Below are positions 13,991 to 22,751 of a stretch of 26,788 bases of DNA, one piece after another. The notes below the pieces were generated by a model. It saw nothing but the letters and a program-made list of their open reading frames with translations, had not been told where the DNA came from and did not search any database. Both the position numbers and the translations under genes were made by a program. This DNA comes from an uncultured Bacillota bacterium (lineage in GTDB: Bacteria > Bacillota > Clostridia > Lachnospirales > Lachnospiraceae): the NCBI GenBank assembly GCA_958352855.1, contig CATWQE010000035.1:1-26788 (forward strand), read 5' to 3'. How positions within the stretch are numbered: position 1 is the first letter of the stretch; every line of letters begins with the position of its first letter.

Positions 13991-16342
13991 TTACTCTCCC
14001 TGAAAGGCCTGAATCAGTTCTTTGACTTCTTCTTCGTCATAGCCCTGGCTTATGAGTTCTTCTTCAAACCATTGTGGAATGTCCTCCACCGCTTTTTGGA
14101 AGGATTCCATGTCTAATTCTTCTTTTGGAAGAATTTCTACACCGTCTTCTTCTGCCCAGCGTTTCAAAATTTCTTCGTCTCCTGCCCTGTTAATATAGCG
14201 TTCGTATTCTACCGCTTTCTTTCCGGCTTCATCTACCACCTTTTGCTGTTCCGGTGTAAGAGAATCGTACAGTTCCTGATTCATACAGAAGAAAAGACAG
14301 TCATAAATAGAATTCCACATGGAACAATACTGCTGCACTTCCTGAACACTGGCTGCATCAATAGCCGGAAGTGGATTTTCCTGACCGTCTACTGTACCCT
14401 GCTGCAATGCAGTATAGGTCTCCGACCAGTTCATATTGGTAGCATCTGCTCCCCAGAGTTTATAGCACTGTGTCAGCAGGTTGGAACCAGCAACGCGGAT
14501 TTTCAGATTTTTCATATCTTCCACACAGGTCACCGGTCTCTTGGAATTGGTAAGCTGTCGGAAACCGTTTTCTGCAATTCCCATGGTATGGAGTCCATAT
14601 TCCTCCAAAATTTCTTTCAGCATATCCCCTGCTTTTCCGTCCAGCTTCTCGTCTGCATCTTCCAGAGAATCAAAGTTAAAGGGCATGGATACCACATTAA
14701 ACCTTGGGTCAAAAGCAGAATAAATCAAATTAGAATGCATGGAAATCTGCACCGGATCTCCTTCCATCAAGGCCTGGATTCCCTCTGACTGATTTCCATT
14801 GGTAAGCTGGTCTGCTGCATATACCGCCACATGGACCTTGCCCCCTGTAGCCTCTTCCATTAATTTTCCAAAATGCTCCCCGGCTTCAGACCAGGTACTG
14901 TTTTCCGTTGTAGAGCAGGTAAAGTTCCATGTCTGCTCCTCCCATCCCAAATCACTGTAATCCTCAATCTGGTTAAAGGCAGCGTCTTCCATAGGATCTT
15001 TTGAACTTTCTGCGCTTCCTTCTGCCACTTTTCCTGTATAAGAATCCCCCGCAAGAACTTCCGGCAGGAAGGTAGAAATCTTAGGCACATATGTAATCAA
15101 CAGCAATACTGCCACTGAGGCTGCAATCATAGGCACAACCGCCCTGGAAATCTGCTGCAGAGTAACCTCCATGCCTTTTTTTATTTTAATACTGATTGCC
15201 ACAAACAGATTCACGCCAACCGGAGGGGTTACCTGTCCAATCGCCAGGTTCACAGTTGCCATTACGCCAAAGGCTACCAGATCATATCCCAGCGCCTTAC
15301 ATACCGGCAGCATAATTGGGATAAAAATGTACATAGCGGAATTGGCATCAATAAAACATCCTGCAATGAGGAAAATCACATTTACAATCAACAGGAACGT
15401 AAACTGGTTATGCGCCACTGTGGATAATAGATTGGAAGCTGCTGTGGAAATTCCAAACTGGGTACATACATAAGAAAACAAGGATGCGCATGCCACAATC
15501 AACATAATTCCACCTGTGGTCTTGGCAGAATCCACAAAAATATCCACCAGATCTCTCCATTTTACTTCCCGGTAAATCACCATTCCCACAAAAAGTCCGT
15601 ATACCACTGACACTGCCGCTGCTTCTGTAGGTGTGAAAACACCTCCATAAATCCCTCCCAGAATAATCACCGGCATGAGAAAGCCCCAGAAAGCATCCCC
15701 AAAAGCCTTCATTCGTTCTTTCCAGGACGCCTTTTCCATGGTAGGCTGAATCCCTTTTTTCCGCACCTCAATCATAACTACCACTACCAGCGCCAGGCCC
15801 ATTAAAATACCAGGCACAATACCGCCGGAGAACATATCTGCAATAGACACTCCGCTAATAGACGCATACACTACAAAGGCAATGCTTGGCGGTATGACAA
15901 TAGCAATGGAGCTGGACGTTGCCATAAGAGCTGTGGAAAACGGAGCTGAAAATCTCCCCTCTTCCACCATAGCCGGAATCAGAACCGCTCCAAGGGCTGC
16001 CACAGTAGCCGGACCGGAACCGGAAATCGCTCCAAAGAAACAAGCCACAATCACACATACAATGGCAATTCCCCCTCTTCTGTGTCCCACACAGGTATTG
16101 ACAAATTTAATCAGTCTCCTGGAAATTCCCGCTTTTGCCATAATATTTCCAGACAATACAAAAAAGGGAATGGCCAGTAGCAAAAATTTACTGATACCGG
16201 AGTACACATTGGTTGCCACAATAGTCAGGGATGTGCCGGAATACAAAATTGCACAGACGGAGGACAGACCCAGACAAATGGCAATGGGCACGTTTAAAAT
16301 CAAAAATACAAAAAAAGATAAAAATAACACTGCGCTAACCAT
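13991..16342 (-). CDS. TRAP transporter large permease fused to solute-binding protein (DctM-DctP)
   Basis: A 783-residue protein with two TRAP components in one chain. Residues 1-420 are a DctM-type permease with many membrane segments and conserved GAISGSGPATVAALGAV, PPSIAFVVYAS, FTPTEAAAV and GQVTPPVGVNLFVA. A hydrophilic, acidic linker (about 425-470) leads to a DctP-type binding protein (about 471-783). That domain contains KIRVAGS with R616, the usual carboxylate-binding arginine position, and the GTVDGQENPLP segment with N656. The binding domain lacks its own signal peptide and would be held outside by the last membrane segment (about 400-420). DctP is normally a separate secreted protein or lipoprotein, so this fusion is unusual. 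The ATG at 16342 directly abuts the dctQ stop codon. The substrate is probably an organic acid; its identity is unknown. Confidence 0.93.
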   Translation of the reverse strand: MVSAVLFLSFFVFLILNVPIAICLGLSSVCAILYSGTSLTIVATNVYSGISKFLLLAIPFFVLSGNIMAKAGISRRLIKFVNTCVGHRRGGIAIVCVIVACFFGAISGSGPATVAALGAVLIPAMVEEGRFSAPFSTALMATSSSIAIVIPPSIAFVVYASISGVSIADMFSGGIVPGILMGLALVVVVMIEVRKKGIQPTMEKASWKERMKAFGDAFWGFLMPVIILGGIYGGVFTPTEAAAVSVVYGLFVGMVIYREVKWRDLVDIFVDSAKTTGGIMLIVACASLFSYVCTQFGISTAASNLLSTVAHNQFTFLLIVNVIFLIAGCFIDANSAMYIFIPIMLPVCKALGYDLVAFGVMATVNLAIGQVTPPVGVNLFVAISIKIKKGMEVTLQQISRAVVPMIAASVAVLLLITYVPKISTFLPEVLAGDSYTGKVAEGSAESSKDPMEDAAFNQIEDYSDLGWEEQTWNFTCSTTENSTWSEAGEHFGKLMEEATGGKVHVAVYAADQLTNGNQSEGIQALMEGDPVQISMHSNLIYSAFDPRFNVVSMPFNFDSLEDADEKLDGKAGDMLKEILEEYGLHTMGIAENGFRQLTNSKRPVTCVEDMKNLKIRVAGSNLLTQCYKLWGADATNMNWSETYTALQQGTVDGQENPLPAIDAASVQEVQQYCSMWNSIYDCLFFCMNQELYDSLTPEQQKVVDEAGKKAVEYERYINRAGDEEILKRWAEEDGVEILPKEELDMESFQKAVEDIPQWFEEELISQGYDEEEVKELIQAFQGE

Positions 16343-16849
16343 TTATACTTCCCCCTTCTTCTTTGCGTATTGAAAATCTGTACATACGTCCACACAATAT
16401 TCAATAAAATGCAGTATCATACACCCTGCCCCAATAGGAATAAAGGACCAGAAAATCCACTCCGGCCAGTTCAGGACAAAGGTGCGCTTTCCATTTTCCA
16501 ACTGTGTCAGCACCTTATCCAGACCATATTGAAACAGCACCACCGTAAATGCCACAGACAATAGGGTAATAATCACAGCAATCGGCTTTCTGCTCTTTTG
16601 CGGTAACCGGTCTGTGAGAAGCGGCAGGCTTACCAGCTCCCCTTCCCTGCACGCAAGAGCTGCCGCCACCAGGGTAATCAGCACAAACACTGCTACTACC
16701 AGTTCCTCAGTAAAAGACCAGGAACGATGAAGCAGCTTTCTGGACAGTACATTTCCTACTGTCAGAACCAGAATCAGCACTGTAGACAAGACCAGAACCA
16801 CTTTTTCCATCCCGGCTATAAAATCCATTACTTTCTTATAACCATTCAT
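16343..16849 (-). CDS. TRAP transporter small permease subunit (DctQ type)
   Basis: A 168-residue membrane protein with four hydrophobic segments (about 15-35, 48-66, 88-108, 128-150). It has the DctQ-like features RKLLHRSWSFTEELVV after the first segment and NWPEWIFWSFIPIGAGCMILH near the end. It pairs with the DctM part of the next gene to form the sodium-driven TRAP membrane complex. The ATG at 16849 has AAGGAGGAG in front. The stop codon TAA is followed at once by the ATG of the fused permease, so the two are surely co-transcribed and probably translationally coupled. It is the first gene of the operon, behind the hairpin at 16879-16910. Confidence 0.92.
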   Translation of the reverse strand: MNGYKKVMDFIAGMEKVVLVLSTVLILVLTVGNVLSRKLLHRSWSFTEELVVAVFVLITLVAAALACREGELVSLPLLTDRLPQKSRKPIAVIITLLSVAFTVVLFQYGLDKVLTQLENGKRTFVLNWPEWIFWSFIPIGAGCMILHFIEYCVDVCTDFQYAKKKGEV

Positions 16850-16878
16850 CTAAGACTCCTCCTTTTCCTTCTGTAAGC

Positions 16879-16910
16879 AAAAACCCCTCACAGTCTCCTG
16901 ACTGTGAGGG
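16879..16910 (-). terminator. hairpin terminator ahead of dctQ (possible attenuator)
   Basis: On the minus strand an 11-bp perfect stem (16910-16900 with 16895-16885) with a 4-nt loop is followed by GTTTTT. It is well placed to end the helicase transcript, whose stop codon is at 17020. A good promoter (16924-16952) lies upstream of it, however, so it would also sit near the 5' end of the dctQ transcript. Confidence 0.85.
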
Positions 16911-16923
16911 ACGAATTTCTTAA

Positions 16924-16952
16924 ATTGTAATCCTGACGCTTTTATCCGTCAA
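16924..16952 (-). promoter_or_regulatory. putative promoter for the TRAP operon
   Basis: On the minus strand TTGACG (16952-16947), a 17-nt spacer and TACAAT (16929-16924). The start would be near 16917, only a few nucleotides before the hairpin at 16910. I found no better promoter between that hairpin and dctQ, where only about 29 nt remain. Confidence 0.55.
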
Positions 16953-17019
16953 TACAAAACAGCGCCAGGAACCATACAAGTTTCTCATGTCTGTTATACC
17001 CTGTTGTTATATCCTAGTG

Positions 17020-20000
17020 TTATAATAAAAGTTCCAGTAATTCCTGACGGTTAAAACGACTGCTGCTCATATCTTCTCCTGAGAGCAATTCCTCTGCCAG
17101 ATTCTTTTTTTGCCCCTGAAGGAGCTGTATCCTCTCCTCAATGGTGTCCTTTTCCAGAAGCCGGTATACGGTCACCGGATTTTTCTGTCCTATTCGGTGA
17201 ACCCTGTCCGTAGCCTGATCCTGAACCGCCTGATTCCACCAGGGATCATAGTGGATGACCATATCCGCTGCAGTAAGATTCAGTCCGGTTCCCCCCGCCT
17301 TCAAAGAGATGCAGAATACCTTTGCCTCATCCTTTTCCTGAAAATCCCGCACCAACTGACTTCTCATGCGCTTTCCAGTGCTTCCTGTAAGACTGTAATA
17401 AGAAATTCCCTGTTCCTCCAGCTTTTTTTCCAGTCTCTCAAGCATAGTAACAAACTGGGAAAAAAGCAGAATCCGATGACCGGAGGAAATTCCCTGCCGG
17501 ATAAGCTCCATGCAAAGCTCTTCCTTGGAGGATTCCCCTTCATAGCCTTCATAAACCAGTGCCGGACAGCAGCAGAGCTGCCGCAGTCTGGTAAGCTCTG
17601 ACAACACCTGGATTCTGGAAGAGCGGAATTCTTCCTCTGTCTGCCTGCCAAGCATCATTTTCAATCTTTGCGCATGAGCATGGTAAAGCTCCTTTTGCTC
17701 CCCTTCCATGGTAGCGTACAGATTCTTTTCTATTTTTTCCGGCAAATCCTTCAGCACATCTTTTTTTACCCGCCTTAACAGAAATGGGCTTACCATTTTT
17801 TTCAGACGCTCCCTGACCTCTTCTTCCTGCCTCTGAACAATGGGTATTTCTATCTCCTTCCGGAAATGCTCATAAGAGTATAGAAAACCCGGTAATAAAT
17901 AATCAAAAATACTCCAAAGCTCACTGAGCCGGTTCTCAACAGGAGTTCCGGTAAGCGCCAGACGAAAGGCTGCTGAAACTTCTTTGGCTGTCTTTGCTGC
18001 CTGTGTGCCATGGTTTTTAATATACTGCGCCTCATCCAGAATCTGGAAAGCAAAGGAGTGGGCTTCATAACACAAAATATCGCGTTTCAGCAAGTCATAG
18101 GATGTCACCAAAATATCTTTTTCCCCACAGTGCTTTAATATTTCTTCCCGCTCCCTGCTGTTTCCGGTTACTGCCTTAACGCAAAGATCGGGGGCAAATT
18201 TTTGAAATTCACTAATCCAGTTAAAAACCAGAGAGGCCGGACATACAATAAGGCAGCTTTTATTCTCTCCTTCTTCTGCCTCTTCCATTTCAGAAAGCAA
18301 AAATCCAATCACCTGAAGGGTTTTCCCAAGTCCCATCTCATCTGCCAGAATCCCGCCAAATCCATTAGTCTTTAAGGTTTTCAGCCACAGAAATCCCGTT
18401 TTCTGATATTCCCTGAAAATCCCTTCCAGACTTTTTGGCAGTTCAAAGTCATTATCCTCTATAGTCTTCATATTTCGGATTAGCGCCTTGAAGTTCCGGT
18501 CTTTCTTCACCTGCAGTCCTTCGCATTTGCTAAATTCCCCATCCAGATACAGCGCCCTGTACGTTGGAAGTGTAATGTTCTCCTGCAACAACTGTTTTCT
18601 CAGAAGCCCCAGACTCTCCTTTAATTCCCATAACTGCTTTAATCCCCCCTCCATGTTTAAAAAGGTTCCGTTTTTCAGTCTGTAATACCGTTTTTTCTTA
18701 TCGTATCTGGATAAAATCTCTGCCAGTTCCTCCCTGGTGAAGGTTTCAGAAGAAACTGCCATATGCAAAGCGCCTGACGAAAGGGAAATCCCCACAGAAA
18801 TTCTGGGAGAAGCCAGAACCTTCATGCGCTTTAATGCTTCGGAGACGTAAACTTCTCCCTGTTTTCCCAACAGGGGAATCCCTTCTGTAAGAAATTCATA
18901 AATCTTATTCTCATCCTCAGCCAGTACCATACATTGCCGCTTCTCATCATAAGCATTCCCCCAGGAAGTTACCAGAAGCTCTGCCCTGGCTTCCTCTATA
19001 AAATCCCGTCTGCCGGCTTCTGTTTTCTTGTCAAACAAGTTAAACTTTTCTTCCCCATATAAGGCTGCTCCCTTTATTGTAAGAAACCTATCAGTCAGAG
19101 CATCCAGATAAAATGCAAAGGAAACCGGCTCTATGGTATATTCCTGTGGGTCAAAATTTTTACATACACAGGAGTATTCCTTTTGTACTGCCGGAAGGTA
19201 CTCCCTGCAAAAAGCCGGAACATCCTCTTTTTCCAAAAAGGCACACTGTCCCGGAAGCTGCTGTAAAAGGAAGAACAATTCCTCTTCCGGCCCCTCCTGA
19301 TGTCTGGTAAGGAAAATTTTCTGGTCCTGGAAATAAATAACCCATTGGCTGTCCCGAAAGACTAATAGCCTCTCTGTCCGGATGCGAAGCCCCATGGCTT
19401 CTCCTGAAAGTTCTATGCTTCTTTTGGGACTTTTTTCTGTGATTTCCCACATGCCAGCATCCTGGCCTCTTAGTTTCACTGATACTGAAGTTCCCTGTAA
19501 AATCTCCAGGACTTTTGCCAGTTCTGCTACAGACAGTGAAATCTCCTTTAATTTCTGATAAACATAACCGTAAGAATTCCCATACCAAGCGGATTCCCTG
19601 TACAGGTTTCTGTTTTCTTCCGACCACTGCACCAGAAAGGCTGCCAGCTTTGCAGATTTCGGTTCAAACACCTTTGGAACATGGACAAATTGCAGCTTTT
19701 TCCCATAAGCTGCCTCTCTTCCAATCTCCATATTCTGGGCAAAGGAAAAAATATCTTTCAGCACATACATCTGCCCTGTTCCTATTTTAAAGCTTATGGA
19801 AATTCCCCCTTCAGACACCTGAAGATATGGCTCCAGCCGGACTTTTTCATAAAGCTCCCTTTGAAGGATTGGGGCAGTGCGCTCTGCTTCTTTTCTTATC
19901 AGCAGTTCTTTCAGTTCTCTGGTGGTTTTGCTGGCTCTTGGCAGTCTTTTTTCCCTTTCCGTACTGTTCTTTTTCTCATCCAGGTATGCCAGAAGCACTG

Positions 20001-20265
20001 CTACGCAGTGTTTGCAGATTCCCGGATAGCTCTCGTAGGCCGGACATTCGCAAAAGGCTTCTGCTACCTTATTTTCTCCTGGTCTGCATGTAATCTGAAC
20101 AGAATATAAATTTTGACCGCTTCCTTCTACTACAGCATCTACAAAATCCTCTTCCTCCTGCTCCCAGACTGAAAACTCTTCTATTTTTCCCTGATGATAC
20201 AAATCCATCCCCTTAAAATACGCGGAAGAATTGCATAATCTCCTGATTTCTGTACGTGATATCAT
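17020..20265 (-). CDS. SWIM zinc-finger SNF2-family helicase/ATPase
   Basis: A 1081-residue superfamily 2 DNA translocase. The N-terminal SWIM zinc finger reads CxC(9)CxH (C72, C74, C84, H86). A long middle region (about 100-600) follows, as in SNF2-associated bacterial proteins. The SNF2 ATPase then shows GILADEMGLGKT (Walker A, about 640-650), ILDEAQYIKN (about 744), LTGTPVENRLSELW, and helicase-C motifs GGTGLNLTAAD and ATDRVHRIGQ (about 1020). These proteins remodel protein-DNA complexes and aid RNA polymerase recycling or DNA repair; its exact role is not known. The ATG at 20265 has AAGGAGAG in front. It is divergent from ilvB and shows no association with restriction or defence genes here. 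Confidence 0.93.
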   Translation of the reverse strand: MISRTEIRRLCNSSAYFKGMDLYHQGKIEEFSVWEQEEEDFVDAVVEGSGQNLYSVQITCRPGENKVAEAFCECPAYESYPGICKHCVAVLLAYLDEKKNSTEREKRLPRASKTTRELKELLIRKEAERTAPILQRELYEKVRLEPYLQVSEGGISISFKIGTGQMYVLKDIFSFAQNMEIGREAAYGKKLQFVHVPKVFEPKSAKLAAFLVQWSEENRNLYRESAWYGNSYGYVYQKLKEISLSVAELAKVLEILQGTSVSVKLRGQDAGMWEITEKSPKRSIELSGEAMGLRIRTERLLVFRDSQWVIYFQDQKIFLTRHQEGPEEELFFLLQQLPGQCAFLEKEDVPAFCREYLPAVQKEYSCVCKNFDPQEYTIEPVSFAFYLDALTDRFLTIKGAALYGEEKFNLFDKKTEAGRRDFIEEARAELLVTSWGNAYDEKRQCMVLAEDENKIYEFLTEGIPLLGKQGEVYVSEALKRMKVLASPRISVGISLSSGALHMAVSSETFTREELAEILSRYDKKKRYYRLKNGTFLNMEGGLKQLWELKESLGLLRKQLLQENITLPTYRALYLDGEFSKCEGLQVKKDRNFKALIRNMKTIEDNDFELPKSLEGIFREYQKTGFLWLKTLKTNGFGGILADEMGLGKTLQVIGFLLSEMEEAEEGENKSCLIVCPASLVFNWISEFQKFAPDLCVKAVTGNSREREEILKHCGEKDILVTSYDLLKRDILCYEAHSFAFQILDEAQYIKNHGTQAAKTAKEVSAAFRLALTGTPVENRLSELWSIFDYLLPGFLYSYEHFRKEIEIPIVQRQEEEVRERLKKMVSPFLLRRVKKDVLKDLPEKIEKNLYATMEGEQKELYHAHAQRLKMMLGRQTEEEFRSSRIQVLSELTRLRQLCCCPALVYEGYEGESSKEELCMELIRQGISSGHRILLFSQFVTMLERLEKKLEEQGISYYSLTGSTGKRMRSQLVRDFQEKDEAKVFCISLKAGGTGLNLTAADMVIHYDPWWNQAVQDQATDRVHRIGQKNPVTVYRLLEKDTIEERIQLLQGQKKNLAEELLSGEDMSSSRFNRQELLELLL

Positions 20266-20323
20266 AGTTTTCTCTCCTTTTGTCCAAGTATACTCTTTTT
20301 CCTGATTTTTGTATAGGAAACAG

Positions 20324-20353
20324 TTGACAATTCACAATTTTAACCCCTATAAT
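20324..20353 (+). promoter_or_regulatory. promoter of ilvB-ilvN
   Basis: TTGACA (20324-20329), an 18-nt spacer and TATAAT (20348-20353). The leader of about 88 nt contains inverted repeats (TAGCAA 20366-20371 with TTGCTA 20414-20419, and ACGAT 20391-20395 with ATCGT 20405-20409) but no T-box, no terminator and no convincing leader peptide. Confidence 0.8.
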
Positions 20354-20447
20354 ACAAATAAACTTTAGCAATATATAGTGTTAAAATTGCACGATACTGC
20401 CTGAATCGTAGTTTTGCTATCATACATCCAAAAGGAGGGAATGTGCT

Positions 20448-22166
20448 ATGAAACAAATTTCCGGAAACAAATTATTCGTAAAGGCATTAAAGGAAGAAGG
20501 CGTTGAAGTGTTGTTTGGCTATCCAGGCGCCTGCACCATTGACATTAGCGATGAATTATATAAACACAGCGATGTAAAAATCATACTTCCAAGACATGAA
20601 CAGGCCCTTGTTCACGAAGCGGATGCCTATGCCCGCACCACCGGCAAGGTAGGCGTATGCCTGGTAACCAGCGGCCCCGGCGCTACCAATCTGGTGACAG
20701 GTCTTGCAACTGCCAATTATGACAGTGTTCCCCTGGTATGCTTTACCGGACAGGTAGCCAGACATCTTATTGGAAATGATGCTTTCCAGGAAGTTGACAT
20801 TGTGGGAATTACCAGAAGCATCACAAAATACGGTATCACTGTCCGCCATCGGGAAGATTTGGGACGTATTATCAAAGAAGCCTTTTACATTGCCCGCACA
20901 GGCCGCCCGGGTCCCGTACTCATTGACCTGCCAAAGGATGTCATGGCAGAGCTTGGAAGCCCGGAATATCCAAAATCAGTGAACATTCGTGGCTATAAGC
21001 CTAACACAGATGTGCATATCGGCCAGTTAAAACGCGCCTTAAAGGTGCTTCAAAAAGCCAAAAAACCTTTGTTTCTGGCAGGCGGCGGCGTCAATATTGC
21101 CCGGGCAAATGAAATTTTTACCAAAGTGGTAGAGAAAACCCAGATTCCTGTGGTGACTACTGTTATGGGCCGCGGCGCTATTTCCACTGCCAGTCCTTAT
21201 TTTATTGGCAACCTGGGGATGCATGGCTCCTATGCTGCCAACATGGCGGTAAGTAATTGTGACGTACTGTTTTCCATTGGAACCCGGTTCAATGACCGTA
21301 TTACCGGAAAGCTTCACGCCTTTGCCCCAAACGCCCAGATTATTCACATTGACATTGACACAGCCTCCATTTCCAGAAATATTCATGTGGATATCCCCAT
21401 TGTGGCAGATGCAAAAGAAGCCCTTCTGAAAATGGATGAATATGTTTCCGCCTCAAATACCAGGAAATGGATGGCAGAGATTATGAAATGGAAGGAAGAG
21501 CATCCTCTTACCATGAAAAACCGCCCGCTTATGAGCCCTCTGGATATTATTTCAGAAATCAACCGCCAGTTTGAGGAATCCATTCTGGTAACAGATGTAG
21601 GTCAGCACCAGATGCTGGTGTCCCAGTATGCAGAAATCACTCCAAAGAAACAGTTGATTATGTCCGGCGGTCTGGGAACCATGGGATATGGCCTTCCCGG
21701 AGCTATTGGAGCCAAAATCGGAAATCCACAGACTCCTGTTATTTCTGTATCCGGAGATGGTGGAATGCAAATGAATATCCAGGAGCTGGCAACTGCTGTG
21801 CTGGAAGAGCTTCCCATTATTGCCTGTATTTTCAACAATGAATATCTGGGAATGGTTCGTCAGTGGCAAAAGCTTTTCTATGGCAAGCGCTACAGCATGA
21901 CCAATCTGAAGGCCGGAGCCCTCTCCCGCCGCACAGAAGGCAGAGAATTTCCCGAATATACACCGGACTTTATCAAGCTTGCAGAAAGCTACGGCGCAAA
22001 GGGAATACGGGTAACCAAACGGGAAGAAATTGCCCCTGCCTTTGAAGAGGCGAAAAAAAATACCAAGGCGCCCACCATTATTGAGTTTATCCTGGACCCG
22101 GAAGAAATGGTCTACCCTATGATTAAACCAGGGGGAACTCTGGAAGATATGATTATGGATTGTTAG
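20448..22166 (+). CDS. ilvB: acetolactate synthase large (catalytic) subunit
   Basis: A 572-residue thiamine-diphosphate enzyme that condenses two pyruvates to 2-acetolactate, or pyruvate with 2-oxobutyrate, the first common step of valine, leucine and isoleucine synthesis. Three domains are visible: the N-terminal PYR domain with catalytic Glu E51 in LPRHEQALVHEA and SGPGATNLVTGLA, a central FAD-binding domain, and the C-terminal PP domain with the ThDP/Mg motif SGDGGMQMN (about 435) and FNNEYLGMVRQWQ. Length fits the biosynthetic enzyme, and the adjacent regulatory subunit excludes the catabolic AlsS type. The ATG has AAAGGAGGGA 8 nt upstream. It is co-transcribed with ilvN, 14 nt downstream. 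Confidence 0.96.
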   Translation: MKQISGNKLFVKALKEEGVEVLFGYPGACTIDISDELYKHSDVKIILPRHEQALVHEADAYARTTGKVGVCLVTSGPGATNLVTGLATANYDSVPLVCFTGQVARHLIGNDAFQEVDIVGITRSITKYGITVRHREDLGRIIKEAFYIARTGRPGPVLIDLPKDVMAELGSPEYPKSVNIRGYKPNTDVHIGQLKRALKVLQKAKKPLFLAGGGVNIARANEIFTKVVEKTQIPVVTTVMGRGAISTASPYFIGNLGMHGSYAANMAVSNCDVLFSIGTRFNDRITGKLHAFAPNAQIIHIDIDTASISRNIHVDIPIVADAKEALLKMDEYVSASNTRKWMAEIMKWKEEHPLTMKNRPLMSPLDIISEINRQFEESILVTDVGQHQMLVSQYAEITPKKQLIMSGGLGTMGYGLPGAIGAKIGNPQTPVISVSGDGGMQMNIQELATAVLEELPIIACIFNNEYLGMVRQWQKLFYGKRYSMTNLKAGALSRRTEGREFPEYTPDFIKLAESYGAKGIRVTKREEIAPAFEEAKKNTKAPTIIEFILDPEEMVYPMIKPGGTLEDMIMDC

Positions 22167-22180
22167 GAGGAGGAATACAC

Positions 22181-22690
22181 ATGGAAAAAGGAATGAAAAA
22201 AAGATGGATTTCCCTGTATGTGGAAAACCAGGTAGGTGTTCTTTCTAAGATATCCGGACTCTTCTCCGGAAAGTCTTACAATCTGGACAGTCTTACTGTT
22301 GGCACCACAGAAGACCCTACGGTTTCCAGAATGACCATAGCAACAGTAAGCGATGATGAAACCTTTGAACAGATAAAAAAGCAGTTAAACCGTATGGTAG
22401 AAGTAATTAAGGTCATTGATTTTACCAACGTGTTTGTGCGCATGAAGGAAATTCTTTATGTAAAAGTCATGAATTGCACCTCTGCTGATAAAGTAGAAGT
22501 ATTCCAAATTGCAGAAACTTTCAAAGCCAGGGTTATTGACTATGGAAAAGACAGCCTGCTTCTGGAATTTGTCCAGACCGCTACCAAAAACGATGCAGTT
22601 ATAAAGCTCTTCAAAGAAGAATTTAAAACCATTGAGGTTGTTCGCGGAGGAAGTGTGGGAATCGAATCTATTAGTATGATGGAGAGATAA
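22181..22690 (+). CDS. ilvN: acetolactate synthase small (regulatory) subunit
   Basis: A 169-residue regulatory subunit that binds IlvB and confers valine feedback inhibition. The N-terminal ACT domain reads RWISLYVENQVGVLSKISGLFSGKSYN in two parts (about 7-33), followed by the C-terminal ALS_ss_C-like half with KVMNCTSADKVEVFQIAETF. The frame extends upstream to an ATG at 22160 that overlaps ilvB. The ATG at 22181, 6 nt after GGAGGAGG (22167-22174), gives the standard N-terminus. The gene is often called ilvH or ilvN interchangeably. It ends before a strong bidirectional hairpin. Confidence 0.94.
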   Translation: MEKGMKKRWISLYVENQVGVLSKISGLFSGKSYNLDSLTVGTTEDPTVSRMTIATVSDDETFEQIKKQLNRMVEVIKVIDFTNVFVRMKEILYVKVMNCTSADKVEVFQIAETFKARVIDYGKDSLLLEFVQTATKNDAVIKLFKEEFKTIEVVRGGSVGIESISMMER

Positions 22691-22695
22691 AAAGA

Positions 22696-22736
22696 GGGAA
22701 CTGTTGCACGAAATACGGTTTCATGCGACAGTTCCC
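22696..22736. terminator. bidirectional terminator between ilvN and the second MATE gene
   Basis: An 18-nt stem (22696-22713 with 22719-22736, 16 of 18 paired) with a 5-nt loop lies between convergent genes. TTTCATTTTTC follows on the plus side and CTCTTTTTAT on the minus side. Its loop lacks the motif seen in elements A, B and C. Confidence 0.88.
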
Positions 22737-22751
22737 TTTCATTTTTCTGTA

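Noticed and set aside
17020..20265. The SNF2 helicase as part of a defence system
   Set aside because: The neighbours are a TRAP operon and ilvBN. No methylase, nuclease or other defence gene is present, and SWIM-SNF2 proteins of this type are common chromosomal genes in Firmicutes.
20378..20404. A short leader peptide (GTG start, Val-Leu-Lys-Leu...) upstream of ilvB
   Set aside because: There is no ribosome site before it, only two Leu and one initiating Val codon, and no attenuator hairpin with a T-run follows.
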